From Asterionellopsis glacialis (Eukaryota; Bacillariophyta; Plagiogrammaphyceae; Rhaphoneidales; Asterionellopsidaceae): a stretch of 64,000 bases of DNA. The notes beneath the pieces are model-generated. The model did not search any database. It was not told the DNA's origin and was given only the letters and a program-made list of their open reading frames with translations. Positions within the stretch are counted from its first letter, which is position 1. Each line of letters opens with the position of its first letter. The stretch covers positions 28,188 to 92,187 of the forward strand of contig WKLE02001329.1 of NCBI GenBank assembly GCA_014885115.2. Direction: 5' to 3'. Below, piece after piece: positions 20,001 through 31,289 of this stretch. A program made the translations under genes and the position numbers.

Positions 20001-22969
20001 TGTGAGAAACTCGGTATACGATGGAGAACGTATGACCTTCAATACAGCAGAAAACCGATGCTCCGCTTTATCGAGAACGAACTGTGACTATGGCATTATA
20101 GTAACCGATCCTGACAACGCTTATTCACATTATAACATCGACACTCATTGGACTACAACATCTTGCAATATTCAAGCAAAAGTGAACGACAAAGGCTATG
20201 TTGCCATAGTTCATCAACCGACCAGTGCACATGAGAACTCAGAGATACCCAAACATGTTAACAAAGATACAAGGAACTACTTCAAGGTGTATTGGGACTC
20301 TGATGAGTACCCTAGACTCGAAAATAATTGCGGGGATGGGGTATGTTCAATACTCTCTGGAGGAGAATGTTTATGCAATACGATAGTCAATCAGAGTCCT
20401 GTTTTTGACAGTGAACCAGAAAATTTGGAAGCCGTTCTTTCAACTCTTTTTATAGGTGCCCCAGATCCAAATATCTTCGACGATGGTACATACACTTCTA
20501 CTGTTAGCAACAACACTGGTATTACTACGCATACCATCAACGGTACGATTGATTTAAGCACTGTATTTGAAGTGCAAGACGACTTTGGCCGCACATTTTT
20601 TCTAAGAAATTCTCGCGAGATAGTATCTTTTGGGGGGAGCCATTCTTTTCGCAATGCCCCCCACTTCATGAGCTTTCTCCGTTCTGAAACTACAGAGTTG
20701 GATGCTCACCATGAAACAGAAGCCACCTTAGATGTCTACTTTTATCATCCCAACACGGCTCCCTTTGTAGCTGTGCGTCTTATCCAGCGTCTTGTAACAT
20801 CTAATCCAAGTCCTCGCTACGTGGAAGCGGTTGCGACTGCATTTCAAAGCGGCCAATACGTTTCTCGTGGACACTCGTTTGGGAATGGTCATTACGGAGA
20901 TCTCTCTGCTACTGTTGCTGCTTTGTTGCTAGATCGCGAGGCACATGCTGTAGTTCTTGACGCAGATCCTTCGTATGGTTCATTGCGTGAACCAATCCTC
21001 AAAGTAATCGGGCTAATGAGAAGTATGGAGTTCACATCCTTGCCGAAATATCCTGCTATCAGACTTCTCAATATGGATCAAGTCATAGGCCAGATGCCAC
21101 ATGCATCCCCTACAGTATTTTCCTTTTTTCTCCCTGAGTACAAACCCCATGGCCGTGTGGAAGAGGCAACTCTTGTTGGCCCTGAAGCCCTCATTCTTGA
21201 TATGCCAAAGACTGTTGGCATTTTGAATGGATTATTTAGTATGATCAAATATGGCCTAGCACCTTGCTATAATGGCTTCACAAGTGGGCCAGGAGGTGGG
21301 TGTACCGAAGGAACATATTTAAGAGCCAACGGAATTCTAGAATTTGCTAGAGGTTCTCTAGAATCTGCAGAACGAAATCTACAATCCAGTGAAAGTATCG
21401 TCGACGAGCTCGCAACTCTTCTTACCGCCGGCCGCCTGAGTCCTGAGAACAGATTGATAATTGAAGAGGCTTTCAATGCAGCATCAGACCCACAGTCTGG
21501 TCTCCGCATAGCACAACAGTTGGTGGTAACGTCAGCAGAATTTCACAGCACCAATATTGTTAGGAAAAGCGGCATGAGGCGAGATACCTTTTCCCCTCCC
21601 GACGCAAGTGGAATTCCATATAGAGCTGTCGTTTTTATCAACTTTGCTGGCGGTGCCGATAGTTTCAACATCCTTGCTCCGCATACTTGCGCCGAAAAAG
21701 ACATGTACAGCGAGTACGTGTCAGTGAGGGATGAAGTTGCTTTACTCAAGAGTACTCTTTTACCGATCAATGCAAGTAATCAAATCTGTGAACAGTTTGG
21801 AATCCATCCAAGTCTTTCTTCAGTTCAGGAAATGTATAATGATGACGATCTATTGTTTTTTGCCAACACCGGAGTAATGACGCAACCGGTTACAAAAGAC
21901 GACTATTCTAGTCTTACTAAAACACAACTCTTTGCACATAATCTCATGTCGCGAGAATCGCAACGCCTTGATCCGTATGATTTAGAAATCGGCACGGGTA
22001 TACTTGGGCGCATATCAGATAGCCTCACTAGTACTATGGAGTACAATGTTGGCTCGTTCTCAATCGATCAGACATCGATTTCTCTAGTGGGCGAGCCCCG
22101 AGTTTCTCCCAGTCCTAACATTATTGGTCGGAAAGGTATCACCAAGTTCAACGAGGCACCGTCAATGTCCAGCATGATAGGCAACATTACTGCCCTGAAC
22201 GAAGCTACAACGGCTGACAGTGGGTTTTTCGCAGAAACGTGGTCAGACAACTTGCTCCAGTCCCTTGCAAAGAATGAATTATTTCACACACAATTAAACG
22301 GAAAAAGTACTATCAATGCTTTCCCAAACACTGGCTTGGGTGCAAAGCTCTCCATGATAGCAAAGTTGATAGGAACTCGCAACGAGCGAGGTGCAGATAG
22401 AGATATGTTCTTTGTAGAACTTGGAGGGTTTGATACACACGCGGTGAGTGTAATGCAGTACTTTTCTTTAAACACATTTCAAAACATTTCAAATTTGCAC
22501 TTATTTCTGTTTCACCGCATATTTTCTCCTTCATTATCACTAGAATGTCGGCAGTGAACTCAAGAAACAGCTTGACGAAGCAAATGGTGCGATTGCAGCA
22601 TTTGCAGCAGAGTTGAAAAACATGACTTTATGGGACAGCGTTGTAACATTTCAATCTTCTGAGTTTGCCAGAACTCTAGCTCCAAATAGTGGTAATGGTA
22701 CTGACCATGCTTGGGGAGGCAACTACATGATGTTTGGTGGCAGTGTACAGGGTGGACAAATTGTTGGCCGGTATCCTGATGATTTGACAGACAATAGCCC
22801 TCTTTCCTTAGGCCGCGGAAGATTCATACCGACAACACCGTTTGATGGGGGTTTCAGGGCTATTGCAGAATGGGTTGGAGTTCCCCCATCGGATATGAAT
22901 CAAGTCTGCCCTAATTGTTACAGATTTAATGAAACACAACTCTTTCATAAGGAAGATTTGTTTTCATAA
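14087..22969 (+). CDS. Giant secreted beta-helix / DUF1800 / DUF1501 protein
   Basis: Seven exons keep one frame: 14087-15510, 15671-15758, 15896-16172, 16370-17268, 17388-19199, 19291-22443, 22544-22969; predicted 2,692 residues. Residues 1-38 are a signal peptide. ~45-470 is a right-handed parallel beta-helix pattern (pectate-lyase-like N-I-I, N-x-I repeats). A Cys-rich stretch follows (~510-665), then a PS/PT-rich linker (687-727) typical of diatom wall or surface proteins. DUF1800 begins near 843 (FLERTTFGPTLGEVNEW) and continues through QLRQRVAWALSQIF and ENFAREIMQLFSTGI, is interrupted by a Cys-rich insertion (~1600-1800), then resumes with APFVAVRLIQRLVTSNPSP. DUF1501 occupies ~2277-2690 (FINFAGGADSFN, ELGGFDTHA). 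Known: bacterial DUF1800 and DUF1501 genes are usually adjacent; DUF1501 belongs to the sulfatase/phosphatase superfamily. Inferred: an extracellular or wall hydrolase. The exon 6 acceptor at 19291 was chosen over a later AG because only it preserves frame. Confidence 0.82.
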
Positions 22970-23189
22970 AAACCATTTTGATTTGTGACGCGCGAGTACT
23001 CCTGAAGACACGCAACGTGTATTCGCAACAATGGTTCGCGACAAAAAAGTTCAATTACAAGCAAAAAAAGTTGCAAGTGTACGAAATTCGATAATAAATA
23101 AAATATATTTAGATCCCTTTATTTCGAAAACAGAGATTGCACATCCTTACGAAATCGACAATACAAATATGTTGAACACTGTCACTTAG

Positions 23190-25051
23190 CTACAGAACAA
23201 GTTCCTCAAGAGCACTACCACCGATTTGTCTTGTCCATTTATCTAGCTCAGTTGCACTTCCTTTTGTACAAACAGAAACAACAGTGCCTGGCTTTATTAC
23301 CACATTGCCGTCAGATGTTGATGCACGACCTACACGGCCTGCTAAATGTAGATAGGATGCTGCTGATGCTGGCCTACCGACTACAAAAACAGCGTCTACA
23401 CCATCGAAATGTAAACCACGAGCAGACCCTTCAAATGTCACAAGGAATGGAGGTGTTTCAATCGTTTCATCCCCCTCTTTTACATTAAGCTCTAAACCAA
23501 GAGCGACATGAAGAGGCTGTGCATCAATTCCCAATTTTTCAAGTATGGCACATGTTTTCCTTGCCGATAAGACTGCGGTAGGACTTTTTGCTTTGTCTTT
23601 CATCTCTGCTTTTGATGCCATTTTCTTGTTCTTTAGCATTGAGTTTCTCCTTGCTTTTGAAGTTGCACCTGATGGTTTAGCCTTGGCTACCTCCTTTGCC
23701 TTGATATTAGCCTTACCAAACTCTCCACATAGGAATACAAGGGCAGTTTTTGGTTTTAAAACCTTCGCAGCATTGGCAACAGCAGTTAGGACAGATGCTG
23801 GCGATGAGGCAGATTCCTTTGGAAGACAAACATAACGATGGTCAACTTGGGATGGAACTGTGACTGTGCGGATAGTATGTTCTTCTCCTTCTTTTTGTGT
23901 ATCCCCTTCTGGTCGACAAGCTTTGATGTCTTTCGACCAAACGAGGTCAAATGTAGACGATGCTTCCTCGGCAGCGTTTCGCATGGCTCTATTCAACCGG
24001 TCAAGCGTTTTTCGACTCGCCGTGGCACTTCCCGCCAAAATCTGTGGTGGCATAGCATCTTCACCACCTGCAAAGCGGCAAGATGCTATTAAATTCAACA
24101 ACTTCTCGGTTTGAGTGATTATTTGCTTACTGTCATTGATTTCCGTACCCTTGCGCTTTGCCGCCATTAGTTTTCGTCTCTGCTCTTGTCTCCTACGTTC
24201 GTCTTGTGGTGTATTCCTGTCTTTCTTTGGCTTGTCTCTACCTTTATCAAGAGCTGTGCGGAGTTGCTTAGGCGGAAGTGGCAAAAGAACATCTACCTCA
24301 TCTAAAACAACGGTGCTCAACGTATCTCCTGCAAGAAACTCATATCCTCCACCAACATTTGTAAGCACAATATTAAGTTCCTGGGGTGTGCCGATTATCA
24401 TAGTTGCCGTAGACAGCTCTGCAGGAGTAGGTATATCAGCTCCACGAACTGCTAACAAAACTGCAGACTCTGCATCATTGGAGAGCACAGAAAGAAGAGA
24501 TAGAGAATCTCGCATAAGTTGTACCGCAAGTTCTCTGGTGGGTGCAACACAAAGAACTGTCTTATCTTCCGTAATAGCCTTGGACAAGGCTGGAAGAAGG
24601 TAAGCTCTGGAAAGGGAAATTGCCAGTAAAAATAAATGGATAAAGTGAGACATGAAGAGCATTGAGTGGACTCTCACCAACTAAAACATTCAAGAAAAAC
24701 TTACAGGGTCTTGCCTGATCCGGTAGGTGCAATAAGGAGTAAGTTCTCACCATCCACAGCCTTTGCTGCCGAGGCAGACTGTATCGGAGTAGGTGTAGAG
24801 AAACCAAGACTATGAAGTGATTCCGACAGGGCCGGGAAAATATCCGGAAGTGTCGCTTCTTCCAAACCAACGGCACCATCACTCATGAACAAAGCATCTT
24901 TTGACCAATTTTTTCGGACAACAAATGTTGTGCTTTTAGTCTGAATTTTCTTCAAAAACGGTCTTGTATGGTGTGATACTGCAGGTGAGAACGAAGCAAC
25001 TCGCAAAATCGTGGTCAGCGACAGGACGAATGGGATTGCTGTTGCCTTCAT
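23190..25051 (-). CDS. Plastid-type DEAD-box RNA helicase
   Basis: Two exons, 25051-24705 and 24606-23190, join in frame to give 587 residues (GSGKT-L-AYLLPA across the junction). An N-terminal signal-like segment ending in RVASFSP (17-23) resembles the diatom ASAFAP plastid motif, so chloroplast import is inferred. Helicase motifs in order: Q-motif GFSTPTPIQ (83-91), Walker A APTGSGKT (108-115), Ia APTRELA (137-143), motif II DEVD (218-221) in place of DEAD, motif III SAT (309-311), and motif VI HLAGRVGRAS near the C-terminus in place of the canonical HRxGRxGR. A long Lys/Arg-rich insertion follows motif II (~235-275) and another basic one lies around 400. Known: such proteins remodel RNA or RNP using ATP; plastid members help ribosome assembly. 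The 3' end converges with the secreted-giant gene, 220 bases away. Confidence 0.87.
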
Positions 25052-25830
25052 CCTTCGTTGTTAGATGTAGAAGAAAAAGTGATGGCTTTTCTGATGTTCC
25101 GCTGTTCATATTTTTTGAGACTGACAAATTGTTCTGCCGACCAAACTGCCGGTCCTGTTCTTCAATTTTTTGTGTGGTGTGCAGTTGTAGTAATGGTATG
25201 GTACATACCGTACAAGTGTACGTACCGGTACGTCTACCTGTACGGCCGGTCCTCTTGGGACCTTCGCTCCCTGTAAGTACGATATCCCGCCGGGTACCCA
25301 GGTAATAATTACTTACTTCCGCTAGAGAGGCAACAAAAACTATTATCTACCAGGCATCTGTAGGACACTGCACTCCCTAGGACTATAATATCTTATCTGT
25401 GTTGTCTTCTTCTGAACGAGGTATGGCGGGCAACGGACGCACGCAGTCAACACACAATCTAACGAGAACGGAACGAGTAGAAAAGGAGAGAACAGCACAG
25501 AAAAAAAGGAACCTGAACATCCAAATAACGAGATCGTTACTCATACCCTTACAAATCCAAGCTCACAAAAATTTCGAAATTGTCTCCATCTAAAATCTCT
25601 AGTCCTGATCTGCTCTATCTCTACAGACAGTAGAGGTCCTCTCCAGAAGTCCAATACTGCACCAGGTAGTAATACTGCAATTCCTAGCTATAGAGAGCAA
25701 CTAACAAACCTCTCTCTAGAGGACTAACCTAACCTAGAGACGGACTGAATGTCTCGAAACTATGAAAAAATGTGTACAAAGCCTCATACTTTGATGTTGT
25801 CTTTTGTTACCCATGCTCTTAAAGTAATAA
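25052..25830. other. Intergenic region between helicase and sulfotransferase genes
   Basis: No gene is supported. 25195-25310 contains several GTACCGGTACG / GGTACCCAGG-type motifs, and 25690-25735 holds CTCTCTCTAGAGG-type motifs. The helicase promoter should lie at the left end of the spacer; no discrete element was identified. Confidence 0.55.
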
Positions 25831-26788
25831 TTACATGGTATTGAGTAATGCTGTTTGTTGGTTGTACAATTCTTTGGCATATCTGTATAATGCAACGTCA
25901 TAGCTATTGCGTCGTGCAATTGCTTCATATTCAGGTGTACTGGGGTCAAGTTGAGGGTGTGGATTAGAGTTGATAGGTTCTTCCACAGCAAATTTGTGTA
26001 TACAAGTTTTCGAATCTTCTGGCATGGGCCATCCGAAATATTTGACAATTCGTTCTCCAGCATCCATCATGTTGTCTGTAAACAAAACTAAACATTTTTG
26101 TCGTAAGATTTCTTTGGCTACCATAAAGTCTTCATTGGTCAAATGGCCTTGCATTTTATGCACAAGTCGTCTAGTAATCCAATCATTATAACAATATGGA
26201 CTACTCGCATATTCCATCAAGGTCATATTTTGTACTTGAGGTTTGTAATTACGTTCCCATGTAGCAACCTTGGTATAGTAAAACTTACTCACAGCTCGTT
26301 CAACAGGATCACGGAATACAGCAAAGAATCGTCCACGATGATTATGTGTCAAGATGGGTAAGGCTTCATAGACTCGAGATGTCGTGACAACTAAACGATC
26401 AAAGTTTTGATCCACAAGATGTTTTTCGACAGCCCGTTCTATACCCTTGGGATTGGATGCATCCACATTCACTACGGATCCAAACTCCAAATCGCAAACC
26501 TTTATTGTATCATCCTGATCATTGCAATCTGGTTCTGACATTCGACGTGTTTGTGTCCGTCCTAGACATGTCATGATGTGTTTCATAGATGACCCACCAG
26601 ACTTGTGTATGTGCCAAAAGAATGGCACTTGTGATTCCCGTCGAAATGGTAATTCTTCATCCACATTTAACCATAAAGAATACTTGTCATGCTCACGAAC
26701 TAACTTTTCAATATTCCCATCATCAGGTGGCAAAGGTTGATATGCTGGTGTTTCTGGCTGTTGTTGTTGCTGCTGCTCTTGTGATTGC

Positions 26789-26823
<35 letters not shown>

Positions 26824-27384
26824 CTGATGATCATCAAGTACAACTACATCATTATTCGGTTGAGGAGAAATCATGTCTTCTTGTTGCTTTTGTTCTGGTT
26901 GCTGCTGCTGCTGCTGCTGTTGATCGTCAAGTACAACTACATCATTATTATTTGGTTGAGAATTTATGTCTTGTTGTTGCTTTTGTTCCTGATTTTGTTG
27001 TGTTTGTTGTTGATCGTTTACTACAACTACATTACTATTATCATTAATTTGTTGTTGTTGCTGTTGTTGTGGCATTGCTGCATTGTTATTATTCATGCTA
27101 GATCCTTGAAACGATACCAATGGTGTGGAAGAGGAGAGTGGTTGCTGCTGCTGCTGCTGTAGTTGTGGTTGTTGCTGTTGTCGTTGTAGCTGATTTGGAA
27201 GATAATTGCTAGACGACATTTTGGAGGATGGTGCTATATTCATATAATTCGAAAGACTCCCATCTTGACCAATATTGGGTGGAATACTATTTTGATCCCA
27301 ACTACCAATTACTTGTATAGTTACCCATCCAGACAATAACATGACTAACCATGGGAAGGCTTTATTCATAGAAACAGTGTCCAT
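25831..27384 (-). CDS. Golgi-type sulfotransferase with poly-Q stem
   Basis: A single-exon gene of 517 codons. Residues ~8-27 are a hydrophobic segment close to the N-terminus, giving a type II membrane topology as in Golgi carbohydrate sulfotransferases. Residues ~65-210 are glutamine-rich, with two good copies and one diverged copy of a ~34-residue unit containing NDVVVLDDQQQ; the DNA is a CTG/TTG repeat at about 26755-26830 and 26895-26925. The catalytic region starts at ~253: WHIHKSGGSSM (K261) matches the PAPS 5'-phosphosulfate loop and FAVFRDPVERAVSKFYY (R358, S366) the 3'-phosphate-binding segment. Known: such enzymes transfer sulfate from PAPS to glycans. Inferred: sulfation of cell-surface or wall polysaccharides; the acceptor cannot be read from sequence. 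A second ATG at codon 6 is an equally good start. Confidence 0.85.
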
Positions 27385-28647
27385 TTCTTATTATTCTAGT
27401 ATATTTAGTACGACCGATAACGATTGCCTCGAATGAGTTTAATACGACTAATTGATAACGAGTTGGAAAAAATCAAACTTGTGTTCTTTTTTGTCAAATT
27501 AGAATGAACAAAGGAATTCTTTCTAGTCTAAATATCTAGCCGACTCACTCTCGAGACACCGTCAACGTGTTTCAGAAACTTGGACCCACAAACTTATCAC
27601 TGATAAACTGTTTCCGTCTGCTGTGTTGCTTTTAATGTCGGGGGAATATTATGTACGACAGAGCAGGAAGAGAGACAAGATCTCGGGCTGGCCGTGTAAT
27701 GGTGTTTTTTTTTTTGTTGGATTACCTCCCGTTGTTCCCTTCAGTATCTGGACTTTTTTTGGATTTCTCGGTCACAGTCATTGTGATGAAATAAATAATA
27801 GACATCCCAGCGAGGAGCGAACGACTTTGTGGGTATGCCAGCCGGAACGTCTGTCCATCTACAGTAGAGATTAGAACAATTTTATCATTATTAGAAGTGG
27901 CTCGGAAACTCGCGATAACCTCGCATTGAACAGAAATACTGACATTCGCATGCTCGCTAGCTCGTGCGCACCGAGAATTTGATGATTATAATGAGTCATC
28001 AGAAGCGAAGAGCGGAGCTGCGCCAGGCGGGCTGGCCCATCCTACCTACCTCGAATGACAATTCATGTGACGTTCATACATATTGCTGATAATACGTAAC
28101 TGGTACATGTGGGATTACTAAAATCTTTATACATTTTTTTATTTACGAAAAGTTACTTATTTCTTATTTTACACGTCGTCATCACCTGTTGTACAGTACG
28201 GTAAAGTACCAGGTACTTCAAGTACCAGGAAATTTTCAAACACAAATACCAAAGCATTCCTACTACCGTAGTACTGGTATCTCAATTAGGTAGGACCTAC
28301 AAAGCACGAGTGAGAACAACGAAACTCTCTCCCTCCCGCCTCTTCCTCCCCTCTCGCCTGAATGGTTCATGTTGATGTAAAAGAGGTGGCAGTAGAGGTT
28401 CTCTAGAGTAGAGAGATACCGACCCTTCCTTCCCCACCACGCTGACTGTAACAACGTTTGCGTCATCCTTGTTGTACAGAGGCATTCGTTGAAAGATAAA
28501 AGTCTCAAAAACATTAATATCTATCATCTTGCCAGCCGACAGTAGAGACTAAACTATACCTATCGTGCAATATCACGACTGCTGAGTACATTCAAAAAAT
28601 ACTTGATCATAAAAGCAGACTAAAAAATAGTACAACACGAAGAAAAA
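27385..28647. other. Divergent intergenic region (sulfotransferase / P450 reductase)
   Basis: Both neighbouring genes begin at its edges, so it should contain two promoters. Seen: GGTACC-type motifs at 28190-28290 and CTCTAGAGTAGAGAGA at about 28402-28417. Short open frames at 28263-28527 are overlapping and unconvincing. No TATA box could be assigned. Confidence 0.5.
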
Positions 28648-30904
28648 ATGTCGAGTCATGAAGATGGAATTCCTCTTTCCATGATTGTAACAGGATGTGT
28701 CACGTGTCTGTTGGCATCGACACTTGCATTTGTTACAATGACACGTAATACAAAATCAAATGATGAATTTGGAAAAACCAATGCTACAACCGGCGGTGGT
28801 AGTCAACATACGACAGGTTCCAACACGGAAGACCAAATTGCAGAATTAGATCCTACTCTATATCCGGGAGGTCATTTAACAGTATATTATGGATCACAAA
28901 CAGGTACGGCCGAATCATTCGCACAACAAATTGAACGCGAGGGTAGTGAAAAAGGTTTCATGGTCCATGTTGTTGACTTGGAAGATGTATCCATGGAAGA
29001 TTTTCTACAAGAAGATAAACGTGATAAGGAAACAGGTACCACCAAGGCTGTATTTATTGTAGCAACCTATGGTGAAGGTGAACCAACCGATAACTCTGCA
29101 CAAATGGTTCAAGCCATTAAAGAATTAACTGCACCAGTTTCGGAAGACCAAGCAGAAGAAGAAAAGAAGGACATTCAATCAACCAAGGTATTGGATGGAT
29201 TAGAATATTGTGTCTTTGGTTTAGGTAATCGACAATATGAACATTACAATGCCATGGGTAAATTCTTTGATTCTGCAATTGAGCAACTTGGTGGTAAGCG
29301 TGTTATTAAAATTGGATTAGGTGACGATGATGCTGATTTAGAAGGTGATTTTGATACATGGAAGGAAGAGGTCTTATGGCCTAAACTTGGTAAACGATAC
29401 ATTAAGGATGATAAGGCTGCAGCTGAATTGAAACAAAAAGCCAAACAACAAAAGAATGTTTTACCTGATTGTGCATATGCGTTGAATATCCACGATGATG
29501 ATGGCAAGGGTACCAAACCAAGCGATATTCCTATTGAAAAAGTTCATGGTTCTAGTCGTCATTACTTTACTGCCCAAGATTGTCCCGTCAGCGTGGTTCG
29601 TGAACTTCGTTCGAATGGTGCTTCTGGGTCCACAGTACACATGGAAATTGATATCTCTAAAACATCACTTCAATATCAAACTGCGGATAATATGGGCGTA
29701 TTACCCATGAATCGGTCCGAAGTTGTAGAGTCTGTTGCCCATGGATTAGGATTTGATCTGGAACAAGTTTTCTCCTTATCTGCTGCAGATGGACATGAAT
29801 GGCACGGCGCCCCCTTCCCCATGCCCATTTCTGTGAGAGAATGTTTGACTAGGTATTGTGATTTAACGATTGCACCACGTCGTTCTGATTTGAAATTATT
29901 AGCATCGTACGCCACCGATGACATTGACAAAAAGGCATTGATGCGTATGGCCTCCAAGGAGGGCAAGGCAGAATACCGTGAAAAGATCATGGATGGACAT
30001 GTTGGTTTTATAGATTTGTTACGATTATGTCCTTCCATCCAAATGTCCTTGGAACACTTTTTGTCACTTTGTCCTAGACTCCTTCCTCGGTACTACACTA
30101 TATCATCCTCGTCTTCAGTTCATCCCAAATCAGTCCATTTGACTGTGGCTGTTACAGAAACTCAGCGTAGGGATGGAACTGTATTCCAAGGTGTGTGTTC
30201 CTCCTACTTAGCAGGTACGAAAAAAACCAGTGACATGGTACGAGTGTTTTGTAGAGATTCAACTTTCCGATTGGATAAAGATGTAAGTCATGATGATACC
30301 AGTTTGTGTTGCATCGCTTTACAATAAAAATATTGTTTGCCTTTTTGGTTCTTGCACCCTTGCATGATTTTCCCTGTTTTTGGAAACTCACAATACATCA
30401 ACTTGATTCCCTCCCAAACCTGTACATTATACTCAGTCAACTCGACCTATCATATTGATTGGACCAGGAACTGGTATAGCACCCATGAGGGCACTTTTAC
30501 AGGAACGCTTACACCAAAAAGAACAACTGAAACTCCCTATTGGACCTAACGTACTTTACTTTGGTTGTAAGAAACGAACAGAAGATTATTTGTACAAGGA
30601 AGAACTTGAGGAATTTCAAAAGAAGAAAATTTTAGATCAACTTTATGTTGCATTTAGTCGAGAACAGGCTGATAAAGTTTATGTTCAAAACTTGTTGTCC
30701 AAGAATGCTACAGAAACATGGGACTTGATCCATAACAAAACTGCATCAATTTATGTTTGCGGTGGTGTTCGAATGGGAAATGATGTTCATGAAACATTAA
30801 AGACTATCTGTCGTGACGAAGGTGGAATGAGTGCTACGGATGCAAACGAATACATGTCTGGTTTGGCCAAGGAGGGACGATTCGTACAAGAATTGTGGGC
30901 GTAA
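28648..30904 (+). CDS. CPR: NADPH-cytochrome P450 reductase
   Basis: Two exons, 28648-30282 and 30437-30904, both joined in phase 0, give 700 residues, a normal length for this enzyme. Residues ~11-31 form the N-terminal membrane anchor that holds it on the ER face. The FMN/flavodoxin domain starts at ~78 with YYGSQTGTAESFA and includes ATYGEGEPTDN and FGLGNRQYEHYN. The connecting/FAD domain contains RYYTISSSS. Exon 2 opens with the NADPH-binding IGPGTGIAPMRALLQER and continues through IYVCGGVRMGNDVHETL. The protein ends ELWA, placing a tryptophan at the penultimate position, where the family stacks an aromatic residue on FAD. It passes electrons from NADPH to cytochrome P450s, for example in sterol or carotenoid metabolism. 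The 3' end converges with the PhyH gene. The ATG follows an A-rich leader. Confidence 0.95.
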
Positions 30905-31289
30905 AACATTTACACTCATAACTCTAAATTCAAAATTTTCTAAGAGTTTAAAGACCTTTCAGATTCTGTTTTATGAGTGTGCCTGATACAGGGTTTGATT
31001 ACTGTTTAATTTCACATGTCCGCATAGGATTGCAGTGCGTAAAGTGCAAAGTTCGATCCGTAGCGAGCCAAAGCTTACGTTAGAAGGTGTCAATGGTAAG
31101 GAATTGATATACATATATAGCTATATATGTAATATGTGAATTGCTCTTGTGCTAGTTCTTTACAACAGTGAGATCCCACCAATATGCTCAGCATCGAAAG
31201 GACGCCAGTTCATTCTGTAGACATCATGAGTAGTTTCATTTCTGGACGTATCTGTGGAGTTGACGCTTCTGGGTCTACAGTGTTATTTG
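30905..31289. other. Short convergent spacer
   Basis: It lies between two 3' ends (P450 reductase + and dioxygenase -), so it probably holds both polyadenylation sites. No canonical signal or RNA gene was recognised. Confidence 0.5.

Noticed and set aside
26589..27162. Two forward-strand open frames rich in Leu, Ala and Val
   Set aside because: They are antisense readings of the poly-Q coding repeat in the sulfotransferase gene.
31020..31085. tRNA-like T-loop (GTTCGATCC)
   Set aside because: The flanking bases do not form a T-stem, and no acceptor, D or anticodon arm could be built around it.
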